Shown here: positions 34,535-43,602 of the stretch, piece by piece | Layout of the letters: each line of letters begins with the position of its first letter | Position numbering within the stretch: the stretch's first letter is position 1 | NCBI RefSeq assembly: GCF_028471945.1 | Contig: NZ_CP110128.1 | Location: 4,266,501 to 4,330,500, forward strand | DNA: 64,000 bases | Reading direction: 5' to 3' | Origin: Pseudomonas sp. WJP1 | GTDB taxonomy: Bacteria; Pseudomonadota; Gammaproteobacteria; Pseudomonadales; Pseudomonadaceae | Position numbers and translations under genes: made by a program | The notes under the pieces: model-generated | What the model was told of the DNA's origin: nothing | The model's database searches: none | What the model saw: only the letters and a program-made list of their open reading frames with translations

Positions 34535-35416
34535 ATGAACCGCCAGACCTACCTCGCCCTCCCCTACGTTTCTCAGTTCATTGACTGGCTCGCGGCAGAA
34601 CTCGACTCTCAGTGGCGCTTCACGCACGAGTATGTTGACCGTCGTACCGGTGCGCAATGGTCTTGTAGCAGCTTGTTTGACGCCTTCAGTCACTACCGCT
34701 GGAATCATCCGGGAAACTCGCGACTGGCGTTCAATCCGGGAAACTGCGCCATGAGCAATGCTCTTGCACTGGCTGCGTTGCGCAACGATCTCGAGCATAT
34801 CCATGGTGATGACAAGCGCGCTCTGGACGCAACACTTGACGTGATGAGTTGGGGCGGCGTAAGTGCCGGTAACGCAAGCTGGCTCAAGGCAAATAAGCAA
34901 GGACTGGCAGGTCTGCTAGAGGCCGTACAGAGAGCGATGGACGCTGGCGATGAGCTTTCTCCAATTCTTTGCTCGAAGCATCTGCGCTTCAACTCTGGAA
35001 TGACCAAGGTCTACTCGCTGCTCTGCAAGAATTTCGTCATCTATGACAGTCGCGTCGCCGCAGCACTCGGCTGGCTGATTGTGAAGTACTGTCAATCCCT
35101 AGGTCTTTCTAACGTACCGCACGCATTGTGCTTCCCTTGGGCTGCGGCCAAGGAAGCGCCCAACGCAGCCGCCCCGAAACGGCGGAACCCCGGTGATGGC
35201 AATCTCCAATTCAAAGGGCTTCGCTCGGGCACTCATCATGCGCTCTGGAATCTGCGAGCGAACTGGGTGTTGAACGCCGTGTTGGCACACCCAGCCGCGA
35301 TAGGAAGCCCCTTCCACTCGGTCGCATCTCCGCACGATCCACTGCGCGCCCTGGAAGCTGCGCTGTTCATGATCGGCTATGACCTCGGCCTTCAGCGAGT
35401 AGCCGTGGCCGCCTGA
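34535..35416 (+). CDS. Hypothetical protein, possible OGG-fold (HhH) type; first gene of the putative defence operon
   Basis: A 293-residue cytoplasmic protein I cannot assign firmly. Residues 147-180 read SKHLRFNSGMTKVYSLLCKN and then FVIYDSRVAAAL. The pattern 'S-K-x-L ... IxDSRV-x-x-AL' resembles the region after the helix-hairpin-helix in OGG-like DNA glycosylase-fold proteins found in defence neighbourhoods. The product at 42779-43471 has a similar pattern (ASKLLRFLRPDMHASLDGRI). AGGAG precedes the ATG. It is the first gene of the divergent operon and is 61 bases from the next. DNA binding or base recognition is a guess from this pattern only. Confidence 0.7.
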   Translation: MNRQTYLALPYVSQFIDWLAAELDSQWRFTHEYVDRRTGAQWSCSSLFDAFSHYRWNHPGNSRLAFNPGNCAMSNALALAALRNDLEHIHGDDKRALDATLDVMSWGGVSAGNASWLKANKQGLAGLLEAVQRAMDAGDELSPILCSKHLRFNSGMTKVYSLLCKNFVIYDSRVAAALGWLIVKYCQSLGLSNVPHALCFPWAAAKEAPNAAAPKRRNPGDGNLQFKGLRSGTHHALWNLRANWVLNAVLAHPAAIGSPFHSVASPHDPLRALEAALFMIGYDLGLQRVAVAA

Positions 35417-35477
35417 CAACAGGAGCCCTTCCCTCGCTCGCTGGGCGAGGGATATCACTGACTCATTGAGGTGAACG

Positions 35478-35849
35478 ATGAAACGCTTGAGATCGATCCA
35501 AACCCTGATCGTTAACCTGGCCGCGAACGGCATACGGGCCATCGACCTGAAACACGCTGTCGCCCGCAATTTTTCGCACCTGGAGGAGGCGCAATATCAA
35601 TCTGCGCTGTTGGGCCTGCAGGAACTCGATTGCCTGGTGGGCGAGGAAATGCAAGGAGAGTGGTTTTTCAAAACCCTTGATAAGACGCGGCCTGATTATC
35701 AGCCCCTTGAATACAGCCCTGAGTTTGCGGAAAAAATCATCGCAGCGTCCTGCGGGGAGTTCGTAGAGATCGACGTCGACGATTTCCTTGCACAACTGGA
35801 CGTCATGATCGCCAACGCGAAAGGCACTGACTCGGATTCGTCCAACTGA
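35478..35849 (+). CDS. Small protein of the putative defence operon
   Basis: A 123-residue protein with no family I recognise. Residues 20-62 (RAIDLKHAVARNFSHLEEAQ, then YQSALLGLQELDCLVGEEM) could form a winged-helix-like unit; the C-terminal third is acidic (EIDVDDFLAQLDVM) and ends in a polar tail. GAGGTGA lies upstream of the ATG with good spacing, supporting a real gene. It lies between the OGG-like gene and the zinc-ribbon membrane gene on the same strand. A small adaptor or regulatory role would fit its size. Confidence 0.72.
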   Translation: MKRLRSIQTLIVNLAANGIRAIDLKHAVARNFSHLEEAQYQSALLGLQELDCLVGEEMQGEWFFKTLDKTRPDYQPLEYSPEFAEKIIAASCGEFVEIDVDDFLAQLDVMIANAKGTDSDSSN

Positions 35850-35898
35850 TGATCCAGTGACATGTTGCGCCTGCACAACACACTTCAGAGGGACAATG

Positions 35899-36876
35899 AT
35901 GAGCGCCAAGGGAGACTATGTCTCAGTTGAAAAAGACGAGTTCGAGGGCCTAACGACCATTGAACATGTGCGTCATTGCCGCCATCGCGGGGGTGAGAAT
36001 GAACTCACCCTGTCCTGGCGTCGCAATATTCGCCAGACCTCAGACCGCATGATTCTGGATCTTGAAATAAAGACGTCCCGCGCGGGCGGCTGGTTGCCTT
36101 CCAAACTGGTCGCATTGGCCGATGACCAGCGAATCGAGTTGAACTATCTCCCGAACAAGATCGGCGAATACCACCGCGGCGACCTGTATGAAATCGGCCT
36201 ATTTTTTCTGGAGCCCGCACCTTGGATGATGCGTACGCTGTGCGACGCGGCGTCGCTGAAACTCAAGTTGTACTCGAGCGAAAAGAATGAACACATGCTG
36301 CTACCCGATCAGTTTTGTACCCAGTTGCAGCTCCAGGCCCGGCAGTTCTACAACAATGCATTCGATCAGACCCAGTACATGGATGCAGTCACTGAAACTG
36401 CCCCACGGACAGAGGAGGAAGCTTTCGAAGAGTACATCGCTCGCCGCGAAAAACGTTACCGGTCGTTGTGCAGCTACCGGCTAATTTGGGGCATGGTGTG
36501 GCTCGGTATCATCAGTGGGTTATGCCTGATCCCGGTGTTCTCGACAGTGAGTCTATCGAATAGCACAACCGATCTAGCCATCATTATCGCGTTGCTGAGC
36601 TCATTGAGCTGGGTTGTACCTCATGTGCAAATTCTCTGGATTGAGCAACAGAAAAACAAAGAGTGCCCACGCTGCCATCGTCGTGCGATAAAGCTCACCG
36701 GTTACCGGGAAAATGTCTATCAGGTGCGCTCCGTTGAGCAGATTGTGAACGACCGGCTGACGGGCAAGCGAAAATCGCAGCAGGTGACCGTCACGGATCA
36801 TGAAGTAACGCAGGATTTCACCTGCATGGACTGTCGTCACAAGTGGACGCGTAGCCATATTTCGCGGGGCTTCTAG
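35899..36876 (+). CDS. Membrane protein with N-terminal soluble domain and C-terminal zinc ribbon
   Basis: A 325-residue protein. Residues 1-185 are soluble, first beta-rich (ELTLSWRRNIRQTSDRMILD), then helical. Two transmembrane segments follow at about 195-213 and 224-246. The C-terminal cytoplasmic part has CPRCH (Cys256, Cys259) and CMDCRHKW (Cys309, Cys312), a four-cysteine zinc ribbon. I recognise no family. Two adjacent ATGs follow AGAGGGAC; I chose the second (35899). It sits before the AddB-like gene with 26 bases between. In defence loci two-TM proteins are often the membrane-acting part; here it might place the nuclease complex at the membrane. Confidence 0.8.
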   Translation: MSAKGDYVSVEKDEFEGLTTIEHVRHCRHRGGENELTLSWRRNIRQTSDRMILDLEIKTSRAGGWLPSKLVALADDQRIELNYLPNKIGEYHRGDLYEIGLFFLEPAPWMMRTLCDAASLKLKLYSSEKNEHMLLPDQFCTQLQLQARQFYNNAFDQTQYMDAVTETAPRTEEEAFEEYIARREKRYRSLCSYRLIWGMVWLGIISGLCLIPVFSTVSLSNSTTDLAIIIALLSSLSWVVPHVQILWIEQQKNKECPRCHRRAIKLTGYRENVYQVRSVEQIVNDRLTGKRKSQQVTVTDHEVTQDFTCMDCRHKWTRSHISRGF

Positions 36877-36902
36877 GTTAAACATCAGCAGGGAGCAGAA
36901 TC

Positions 36903-39527
36903 GTGTCCGAAATGCAGATTACATTTGGTATGCAACTCGATGGTCAACGGCCGGTACGGCCTGGCAATCGACTTGGGTTTGTGACGGTAGGCCCGCTAGG
37001 CTTACTGGAAATTCTCGAGACACAGCTTGGGCTGGTCGCCCTCCAGCACTGTGCCATCCAGCGAGTGACGGCGTATCGAGATTGTCTTGCCAAAGAAGCC
37101 ACCGACAAACGCTTCTATCTCGCCAGCTTTATGGCCGATGAGTTGGGCGTCGCTGCCGAGCTCCTTTCGTGGCGTGATGATTTGTACCTACATGGCTGGG
37201 ACGGTACAACCGGCCCCAATGCAAGTGTGCGCATCAGTGATCTGGCCCAAGTGGAACGACATGCCAAGGGCTATATAGCTCCATCGGTGGGAGAGCGCTT
37301 GCAACAAATAGCGTCACTATTGCAGACACGTCGTACACCCATTGGAAAAATCCTGTTGGCGGATGACTGGCACGCTTACCCAAGCGCCTGGCAAGCCGTT
37401 CTCCATTGCCTGCCGCATGAGTCCATCGAGCGACCGAAAGGACGTGCCAAAGGCTTTTTAGGAAAGTTGCAGGTACAGCTACAAAAAAGCATCGCCGGCG
37501 AACAACTTGAGCCACTCGCGTGGGAAGACGACGGCACTGTGCAGGTTGTTCAGGCGCAAACGCTCTCCCTCGCAGCCAGTTGGCTCAGTCGCTCGCTTAC
37601 GGACACCGATTCACTCCTGCTGGTCGCAAGCCAGGAAGGTGGTCGCCTTGACGCGCATATGGTCGGCGCCAACCGGGCTCGTCAGGGGCTCGATAGTGCA
37701 AGTGCACTGAGACCTGCTCTGCAGGTGTTGCCGCTGGCACTGGAGCTTCTCTGGGCGCCGCTGAATTACCCAGCGCTGCTGCAATTTCTCAGTCACTCCA
37801 TTTGCCCGATTCGCGCCCATGCTCGCCGCAAGCTGGCGGCCAAGATTGCTGCGTCCCCTGGAGTGGAAGGTGTCCTCTGGGAAGAAGTACTGAGCGGTAT
37901 TAGCGAGCACTACGGTGTGGACGCTGAACAAGTTCTAGAGTCCGTAACCGCTTGGGTGCAGTGCCCCACGTACAGCAAAGACCACGGTGCGCCTTTGGAA
38001 GACGTGCTGGGACGAGTTCGACGGCTTGGCATGTTCTTTCAGGGCCGAACGGGGCACTCCGAAACCGCACACCGTCTCGCCGCTCTTGCAGGCCATGCGC
38101 AGTGCGCAGCGGTTGAGCAAGCTTTGGAAACGCTTGCCGCACAGGATGTACAACTGCTGCGTCCACGTCAGTTGCAACAGATTGTGGAACAGGCCACCGC
38201 GAATGGGACCAATAACCCTTTACTGGCGGCTCAAGTGGGCGCGCAACAGACCGTCTCACGGCCCGGAGCGGCTATAGAGCACGTGGACACGGTGCTGTGG
38301 TGGAACATGACGATGCCACCTCTGCCCGGCCATTCGGTTTGGTCCAACGCAGAACTCAAACAACTTGCAGAGATCGGTGTATCGCTGCCCACAGGGTCGG
38401 CCCTGCTCGCACAAGCCACTCAAGACTGGCTACGCCCCGTATTGGCGGCGGACCGCCGCCTCATATTGGTACTCGGACGCCAAAGCGAGGAAAGCCATCC
38501 TATATGGCAGATGGTTGAAACGCTGGTGGATCATCCCAAGGTCACCGCACTTGAGGCGTTATTGATTGCTCCCGGCCCCTTGTCCCAGCCTCACCCGTTA
38601 GCGCCCCTGCCGTCACGCAAACGCTGGTGGAAGCTACCAGCCGAAACGCCACTGTCAGCGTTGGAAAAATCGTCCTACTCCAGTTTGAATCTGCTCCTGT
38701 TCAACCCTTATCAGTGGTTGTTGCATTACGCAGCACGAATTCGCCCATCGGAAAGCCTTGCTTTAGGCGATAGCTATCAACTCAAGGGAGTGCTGGCTCA
38801 TCGCGTAGTGGAGCATTTTTTCGCTTCGCCCAACGCGTTGAACATGGACAGTCGCGATTTTTCAGCTTGGTTCGTGACTCACTTCGACCAAGTGATCAGA
38901 GAGGAAGGGGCTGTACTGTTGATGGATGGACGTGGCGCTGATCTCGCGACCTTCCGACATCGACTGCAACGGGCGCTGGAGCAACTGCGAATTCATTTCT
39001 CGGCTGCGTCCGCACAAAGCGTTGTTTGCGAAACACAGCTTGAGGGGCAGTTCGCTGGAGGTGTGCTGGCTGGATCTGCCGACCTGATCATCACCAAAGC
39101 GAACGGTCATAAGGCGATAGTCGACATGAAATGGGCTGGGGGCAAAAAGTACCCGGAACAACTCAGGGACAATCGTCACCTGCAGCTAGCGATTTATGCC
39201 GAACTGTTGCGCCAGACTACGGGATCGATGCCTTCCGTGGGGTATTTCATTCTCGACTCCGCCCGGCTTTTGACACCGGATGATCAAGCATTTGCGGACT
39301 CCGAATGCATTCCGGCAAATCCACCAGGCACCACGCGCGAGCTGTGGCAGAGCTTTACGCAAACCTGGGCATGGCGTCATGGCCAGATTGCGCAGGGGGT
39401 TTTCGAAGTTGCCTTGGAGGACATCGAAGAGGACGAGCTATCCGTCCCGCCTGCAGGAGCGTTGTCGATGGAATATCTCAAAGAAACCTATAACCGCTAC
39501 TTGGCCCTTGCCGGGTGGGAGCAATGA
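36903..39527 (+). CDS. AddB-like PD-(D/E)XK nuclease with degenerate helicase part
   Basis: An 874-residue protein. The C-terminal nuclease is clear: AHRVVEHFF, then GSADLI (about 723), IVDMKWAGGKKY (about 738) and QLAIYAELL (about 761), the D...D-x-K...Q-x3-Y pattern of RecB-family exonucleases. The N-terminus looks AddB-like (VGPLGLLEILETQLGL), but no Walker A (GxxGxGKT) is present, so the helicase part is probably inactive, as in several AddB-type subunits. The start is GTG after AGGGAGC. Its end overlaps the AddA-like gene by four bases (ATGA). The two probably form a heterodimer that degrades DNA ends, separate from the housekeeping RecBCD. Confidence 0.88.
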   Translation: MSEMQITFGMQLDGQRPVRPGNRLGFVTVGPLGLLEILETQLGLVALQHCAIQRVTAYRDCLAKEATDKRFYLASFMADELGVAAELLSWRDDLYLHGWDGTTGPNASVRISDLAQVERHAKGYIAPSVGERLQQIASLLQTRRTPIGKILLADDWHAYPSAWQAVLHCLPHESIERPKGRAKGFLGKLQVQLQKSIAGEQLEPLAWEDDGTVQVVQAQTLSLAASWLSRSLTDTDSLLLVASQEGGRLDAHMVGANRARQGLDSASALRPALQVLPLALELLWAPLNYPALLQFLSHSICPIRAHARRKLAAKIAASPGVEGVLWEEVLSGISEHYGVDAEQVLESVTAWVQCPTYSKDHGAPLEDVLGRVRRLGMFFQGRTGHSETAHRLAALAGHAQCAAVEQALETLAAQDVQLLRPRQLQQIVEQATANGTNNPLLAAQVGAQQTVSRPGAAIEHVDTVLWWNMTMPPLPGHSVWSNAELKQLAEIGVSLPTGSALLAQATQDWLRPVLAADRRLILVLGRQSEESHPIWQMVETLVDHPKVTALEALLIAPGPLSQPHPLAPLPSRKRWWKLPAETPLSALEKSSYSSLNLLLFNPYQWLLHYAARIRPSESLALGDSYQLKGVLAHRVVEHFFASPNALNMDSRDFSAWFVTHFDQVIREEGAVLLMDGRGADLATFRHRLQRALEQLRIHFSAASAQSVVCETQLEGQFAGGVLAGSADLIITKANGHKAIVDMKWAGGKKYPEQLRDNRHLQLAIYAELLRQTTGSMPSVGYFILDSARLLTPDDQAFADSECIPANPPGTTRELWQSFTQTWAWRHGQIAQGVFEVALEDIEEDELSVPPAGALSMEYLKETYNRYLALAGWEQ

Positions 39528-42500
39528 GCATGTCGACCACGCCCCATATCACGTTTATTAGCGCCGGCGCCGGCAGTGGAAAAACCCATCGGCTCACAGA
39601 GATCCTTCACCAGGAACTGCTCAGTGGAGAAGTCGATCCGGCAGGTATTTTCGCCACCACCTTTACCCGAAAGGCGGCAGCGGAGCTGCGCGAACGGGTA
39701 CGTAGCCATTTACTCAAACAAGGTAATACAGGCTTGGCGACCGCTATGGGCCTGGCGCGCATCGGCACAATCAACAGCCTCTGCGGCCAGTTGCTGGAAA
39801 GGTTCGCCTTTGAGGCAGGCATGCCACCCCAGCAACGTGTATTGGAAGACAGCCAGGCGAACGTGCTGCTGAACCAAGCCATCGATCGTGTCCTCAACGG
39901 CGAAACGCTGGAGCGTTTCCTCGCTGTTGCTCGCCGTATGGGCCTGGAGATAAACGAGCAAATGGGAGAGCTTAAAACGCACAACTGGCTCGACGACCTA
40001 CGTCAAATACTGGTCCAGTTACGCACCAATGACATCGATCTCGAATCAGCCATGGCTTTTTCAAAGCGTAATGCTGATGAACTGCTTGCGCATTTTCCGG
40101 CACCTGCATCTGTCGATTTGAAACAGGAGTTACTCTGCGCCATTCCCAGCGTGCTTGCCCAATTGATTGATGCCCAAAGCGACGTCGGCATCACGCGCAC
40201 CTACATCGCATTACTCAAGGACTTCCAGCGGTCTCTGAATCACGACAGCGCTCGCTGGAGCGATTGGGCAAAGCTTTCAAAAACCGAACCGCAGGCAAAG
40301 CTCAAGCCACTGGTCGAGCTCATTGGTGAAACCGCTGCCCGCTTCGCCGAGAGTCAAGCGCTACACAACGACATCCGCGACTACCTCCAGCAGATCTTTA
40401 GTCTGGCAATCAGTGTGGCAAAAGTTTATGGCGACTCCAAACGTGAGCTGGGGGTGCTTGATTTCGCGGATCAGGAGCATGCCCTTCTTAAATTGCTGGA
40501 TAACCCTGCAGTGTCCCAAGTCCTGGAGGAGGAACTGGATCTGGTCATGGTTGATGAGTTCCAGGACACCAGCCCCATACAGTTGGCGATCTTTCTGAAA
40601 CTGTCGCAATTGGCAAAACGGGTGTACTGGGTGGGCGATATCAAGCAGGCCATCTATGGTTTCCGCGGCAGTGACAGTGCCTTGATGCAGGCCATCCTCA
40701 AATCGCTTCCACAGCTCGGAGGAAAAAAAGAAGTCCTGACTCGATCCTGGCGCTCCCGACCGGAACTGGTAGAGCTGGTAAACGAGGTCTTTGTGCCTGC
40801 ATTTGAACCCGGCCTGACAGGGCCGGAGGTGCAGCTGACGCCGACTCGCGAGGATAGCCTCCCAGGGCCGGCATTTGCCAACTGGGGTCTGGACGGCGGC
40901 AATATTGGTCAGCATATGGAAGCGTTGGCACTGGGTATCCAGCAACTGATCGAGCAAGGCCACCGCGTATTCGATAACGCCAGCAAATCCATTCGAAATG
41001 TTCGCCCTGGCGACATCACGGTACTTTGTTATTCCAACAGCAACGTGGCTAAAGTAGCCAGTGCCCTCACCCAAGCGGGTCTCCAATGTTCGACAGCCCA
41101 ACCAGGATTGCTGGCTAGCGCAGAAGCGACCCTGGCGCTGGCATGTTTGCGGCGTCTGAATGATCCCGCCGATACGCTGGCCACTGCCCAGATCGTTTCA
41201 CTGACCAGCACCGAGGAGCCAGAGGTGTGGGTCTCTGAACGATTGCGCTATCTGGCGCAGGAGCATCCCAACACTGAATGGCGTGAACGGGAGATTGAAG
41301 ACCATGCAGCCCACCCAGTGATCGCTGCGATCGCTGCGTTGCGCGCCGACCTTCCCCTGATAACCCCCAAGGAAGCGTTGCAACGTGTGATCGCCGAATG
41401 CGATCTCCTCTCCCTTGTGACCGCCTGGTCCTCGTCCCCGATACAGGCGCAGCGGCGTCTGGCCAACCTGGATGCGTTGATTGACCTCGCCCAGCAACAT
41501 GAGGAGCTTTGTTTGAATGGGCTGGGCGCCGCTTCCATCTCCGGACTGATTCTTTGGCTCGATGAGATCGCCAAAAGCCAAAGCGATGCGCTACCGTTAC
41601 CGGCACTGGATGCCGTACAGGTGATGACCCATCACGCCAGTAAAGGGTTGGAATGGCCAGTGGTCATCCTGATGGATCTGACGCGTGATTTTGGAGATCG
41701 CTTATGGGCTGTCTCAACACGCTCAAACAGCCTTTTCGACCCTCAGAGGCCACTGCATGATCGGTTCATTCGCTGCTGGCCATGGCCGTTTGGCAAGCAG
41801 CAAAAAGTGCCAATCGCTGAAAAAATAGCGAGTTCTGAAGCTGGGATCATGTTTAAGCATGAAGCCACAGAAGAAGCGAAGCGCCTGCTGTATGTCAGCA
41901 TGACCCGTGCTCGTGATCTATTGGTCATCGCGTCCCCCGCCAAAAAAATGAGTGGCCCATGGCTTAACTGCGTAAACGCTCCGTGGCTGGTACTGTCTGA
42001 TGGCGAGCAACCGTTGACGTTACCCAGCGGCAAAACGCTGCCCGCAAAATCCCAAAAGTTGTCACCCGGGACTTTGCCGGCTACACGTGGTGTCAACGAT
42101 GAGACGCTTCACTGGTTTGCACCAAGCCAGGCCCGCGAGCCGAAGCGGCCACTAATATTTCAGCCTTCCGGTAGCGCAGCACGCGGCCTCTCAATGCCAC
42201 TGGACAAATGTCAGATTGGAACACGCATCGCGCTGAAGGGCCGTCCAGAAATGAGTGTCTTGGGGGCCGCGATTCACGCAAGTCTGTGCCTTTCATTTGC
42301 GGACAAAGATCAGCCGATCACGCTGGATGACATTCACCGCCTGCTGACGGCCCATAACCTTCTTGATTATCTGAATGCACAGCAGCTCCACGATCAAGTG
42401 CTAGCGCTTCACGACTGGATTACGTCTCGGTGGCAGGGATCTCGGGCAATGGCTGAATATCCCGTACAACAAGTGCTGGAGACCGGCCAGGTCCTGAACG

Positions 42501-42715
42501 GGCGTATTGATCTGCTGCTCGATACCCATGAGGGCTGGGTGCTGATCGATCATAAATCGAACCCATCACCGAAGGCGCGCTGGGATGAATTGGCCGACGA
42601 CCACGTCGGCCAACTCGAAGCCTATGCCAAGGCAATCCATATGGCGTCGGGCAAACCGGTAGCACAAGGATGGATATTCCTGCCCACGGCCGCCGGCGCG
42701 GTGCGGGTGTTTTGA
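39524..42715 (+). CDS. AddA-like UvrD/Rep helicase-nuclease
   Basis: A 1063-residue superfamily 1 helicase with a C-terminal nuclease. Helicase motifs are Walker A SAGAGSGKT (13-21), TTFTRKAAAELRERV (Ia), VDEFQDTSP (II, about 344), GDIKQAIYGFRG (III, about 372), MTHHASKGLEWP (V, about 700) and LLYVSMTRARD (VI, about 788). The nuclease has NGRIDLLL (about 992) and VLIDHKS (about 1005), with QLEAYAKAI after. All catalytic residues appear intact, so it should unwind and cut DNA. The ATG at 39524 overlaps the AddB-like stop; ATG 39530 is possible. It is the last gene of the unit, followed by a hairpin. Confidence 0.93.
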   Translation: MSMSTTPHITFISAGAGSGKTHRLTEILHQELLSGEVDPAGIFATTFTRKAAAELRERVRSHLLKQGNTGLATAMGLARIGTINSLCGQLLERFAFEAGMPPQQRVLEDSQANVLLNQAIDRVLNGETLERFLAVARRMGLEINEQMGELKTHNWLDDLRQILVQLRTNDIDLESAMAFSKRNADELLAHFPAPASVDLKQELLCAIPSVLAQLIDAQSDVGITRTYIALLKDFQRSLNHDSARWSDWAKLSKTEPQAKLKPLVELIGETAARFAESQALHNDIRDYLQQIFSLAISVAKVYGDSKRELGVLDFADQEHALLKLLDNPAVSQVLEEELDLVMVDEFQDTSPIQLAIFLKLSQLAKRVYWVGDIKQAIYGFRGSDSALMQAILKSLPQLGGKKEVLTRSWRSRPELVELVNEVFVPAFEPGLTGPEVQLTPTREDSLPGPAFANWGLDGGNIGQHMEALALGIQQLIEQGHRVFDNASKSIRNVRPGDITVLCYSNSNVAKVASALTQAGLQCSTAQPGLLASAEATLALACLRRLNDPADTLATAQIVSLTSTEEPEVWVSERLRYLAQEHPNTEWREREIEDHAAHPVIAAIAALRADLPLITPKEALQRVIAECDLLSLVTAWSSSPIQAQRRLANLDALIDLAQQHEELCLNGLGAASISGLILWLDEIAKSQSDALPLPALDAVQVMTHHASKGLEWPVVILMDLTRDFGDRLWAVSTRSNSLFDPQRPLHDRFIRCWPWPFGKQQKVPIAEKIASSEAGIMFKHEATEEAKRLLYVSMTRARDLLVIASPAKKMSGPWLNCVNAPWLVLSDGEQPLTLPSGKTLPAKSQKLSPGTLPATRGVNDETLHWFAPSQAREPKRPLIFQPSGSAARGLSMPLDKCQIGTRIALKGRPEMSVLGAAIHASLCLSFADKDQPITLDDIHRLLTAHNLLDYLNAQQLHDQVLALHDWITSRWQGSRAMAEYPVQQVLETGQVLNGRIDLLLDTHEGWVLIDHKSNPSPKARWDELADDHVGQLEAYAKAIHMASGKPVAQGWIFLPTAAGAVRVF

Positions 42716-42752
42716 GAGTTCAGCATCCTTGATGCGTGTGACACCCTAAATG

Positions 42753-42778
42753 GCGGCCCAAGTCCGGGCCGCACATTT
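42753..42778. terminator. Hairpin between convergent genes
   Basis: GCGGCCC and GGGCCGC pair around AAGTCC, followed by ACATTTT. It lies between the AddA-like gene and the convergent HhH-protein gene and could end transcription from the left. The T tract is short. Confidence 0.6.
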
Positions 42779-43471
42779 TCACTCAGCGGCAGCCATCTGG
42801 CTCTCTGCGTCAGGTACCGTGCTCGTACGGTCGGCCCAAGCAAACAACGCCATCTCTACGTCTGCCACTCGCCAGCCTGTCTGGGTTGCTGCCGCCAGAA
42901 GGTTGCATTCCGGCCGGGCAATCTTCGCCGCATCCAGTTGCGCCACCAACTCAACGCAAAAAGCCTGGAACGCGACATAGCCTCGAACCATCGAGTTTTC
43001 ATTGCTGTCGTAGACCCTGTCCAACAACCGGGCTTTCAGCATTGCTTCGCGTATACGCCCATCAAGGCTGGCGTGCATGTCCGGTCGCAGAAAACGCAAC
43101 AGTTTCGATGCGTAGGTTAATCCGCAACCCGGGATTTGCAGCGCCGCAGTGATCGCTTTTTTTGGATCATCGATGTTGGCCAACACTGGCGCGAAAATGC
43201 CCAGCAGCGACACATTACCCAGACCCACCTCAAACCTCATCCGCGGATCGTTTTTTCCGGCGCCCCACGCAAGGAGCTCACGAACATAATCCGTCGGTGC
43301 ATTGGTCAGTGATGCCTGTTCAACCAGCCAACTCCCCCGCTCTTCTAAGGATTTAATCCACGGGAAGGTGGGATATTGATCGCCTGGATACCCTCTGGCC
43401 TTATGGTTCGCGTTCGACCAGTTGTAGGCACGAAAGAAGGCGGGAAACTCATTGATATTGATGACAGACAA
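42779..43471 (-). CDS. Helix-hairpin-helix (OGG-fold-like) protein, convergent with the nuclease operon
   Basis: A 230-residue cytoplasmic protein. LQIPGCGLTYASKLLRFLRP (111-130) fits a helix-hairpin-helix followed by the helix usual in OGG-like glycosylases, and ASLDGRIREAML (134-145) gives the acidic/arginine pattern. I see no secure catalytic lysine, so enzyme activity is unproven. The C-terminal WRVADVEMALFAWA is family-like. Its layout resembles the first gene of the nuclease operon (34535). It converges on that operon and may be a separate part of the same locus, or an independent gene. Confidence 0.78.
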   Translation of the reverse strand: MSVININEFPAFFRAYNWSNANHKARGYPGDQYPTFPWIKSLEERGSWLVEQASLTNAPTDYVRELLAWGAGKNDPRMRFEVGLGNVSLLGIFAPVLANIDDPKKAITAALQIPGCGLTYASKLLRFLRPDMHASLDGRIREAMLKARLLDRVYDSNENSMVRGYVAFQAFCVELVAQLDAAKIARPECNLLAAATQTGWRVADVEMALFAWADRTSTVPDAESQMAAAE

Positions 43472-43602
43472 GATGCTTCCTTAGCGAATTTCAGCGGTAG
43501 TTAATTTTAGCGTTTATGGAGCGACGGCATTTGGGTTATAGGGACCTCTCTCCGGAGAAAAGCATTCGCGATTTCCAGCTAACTAGATGAGCCACAGTCG
43601 AC

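Noticed and set aside
36903..42715. Housekeeping RecBCD/AddAB locus
   Set aside because: Neighbours are a WYL regulator, membrane zinc-ribbon and unknown proteins in an accessory stretch; core pseudomonads normally carry recBCD elsewhere. Not excluded without the full genome.
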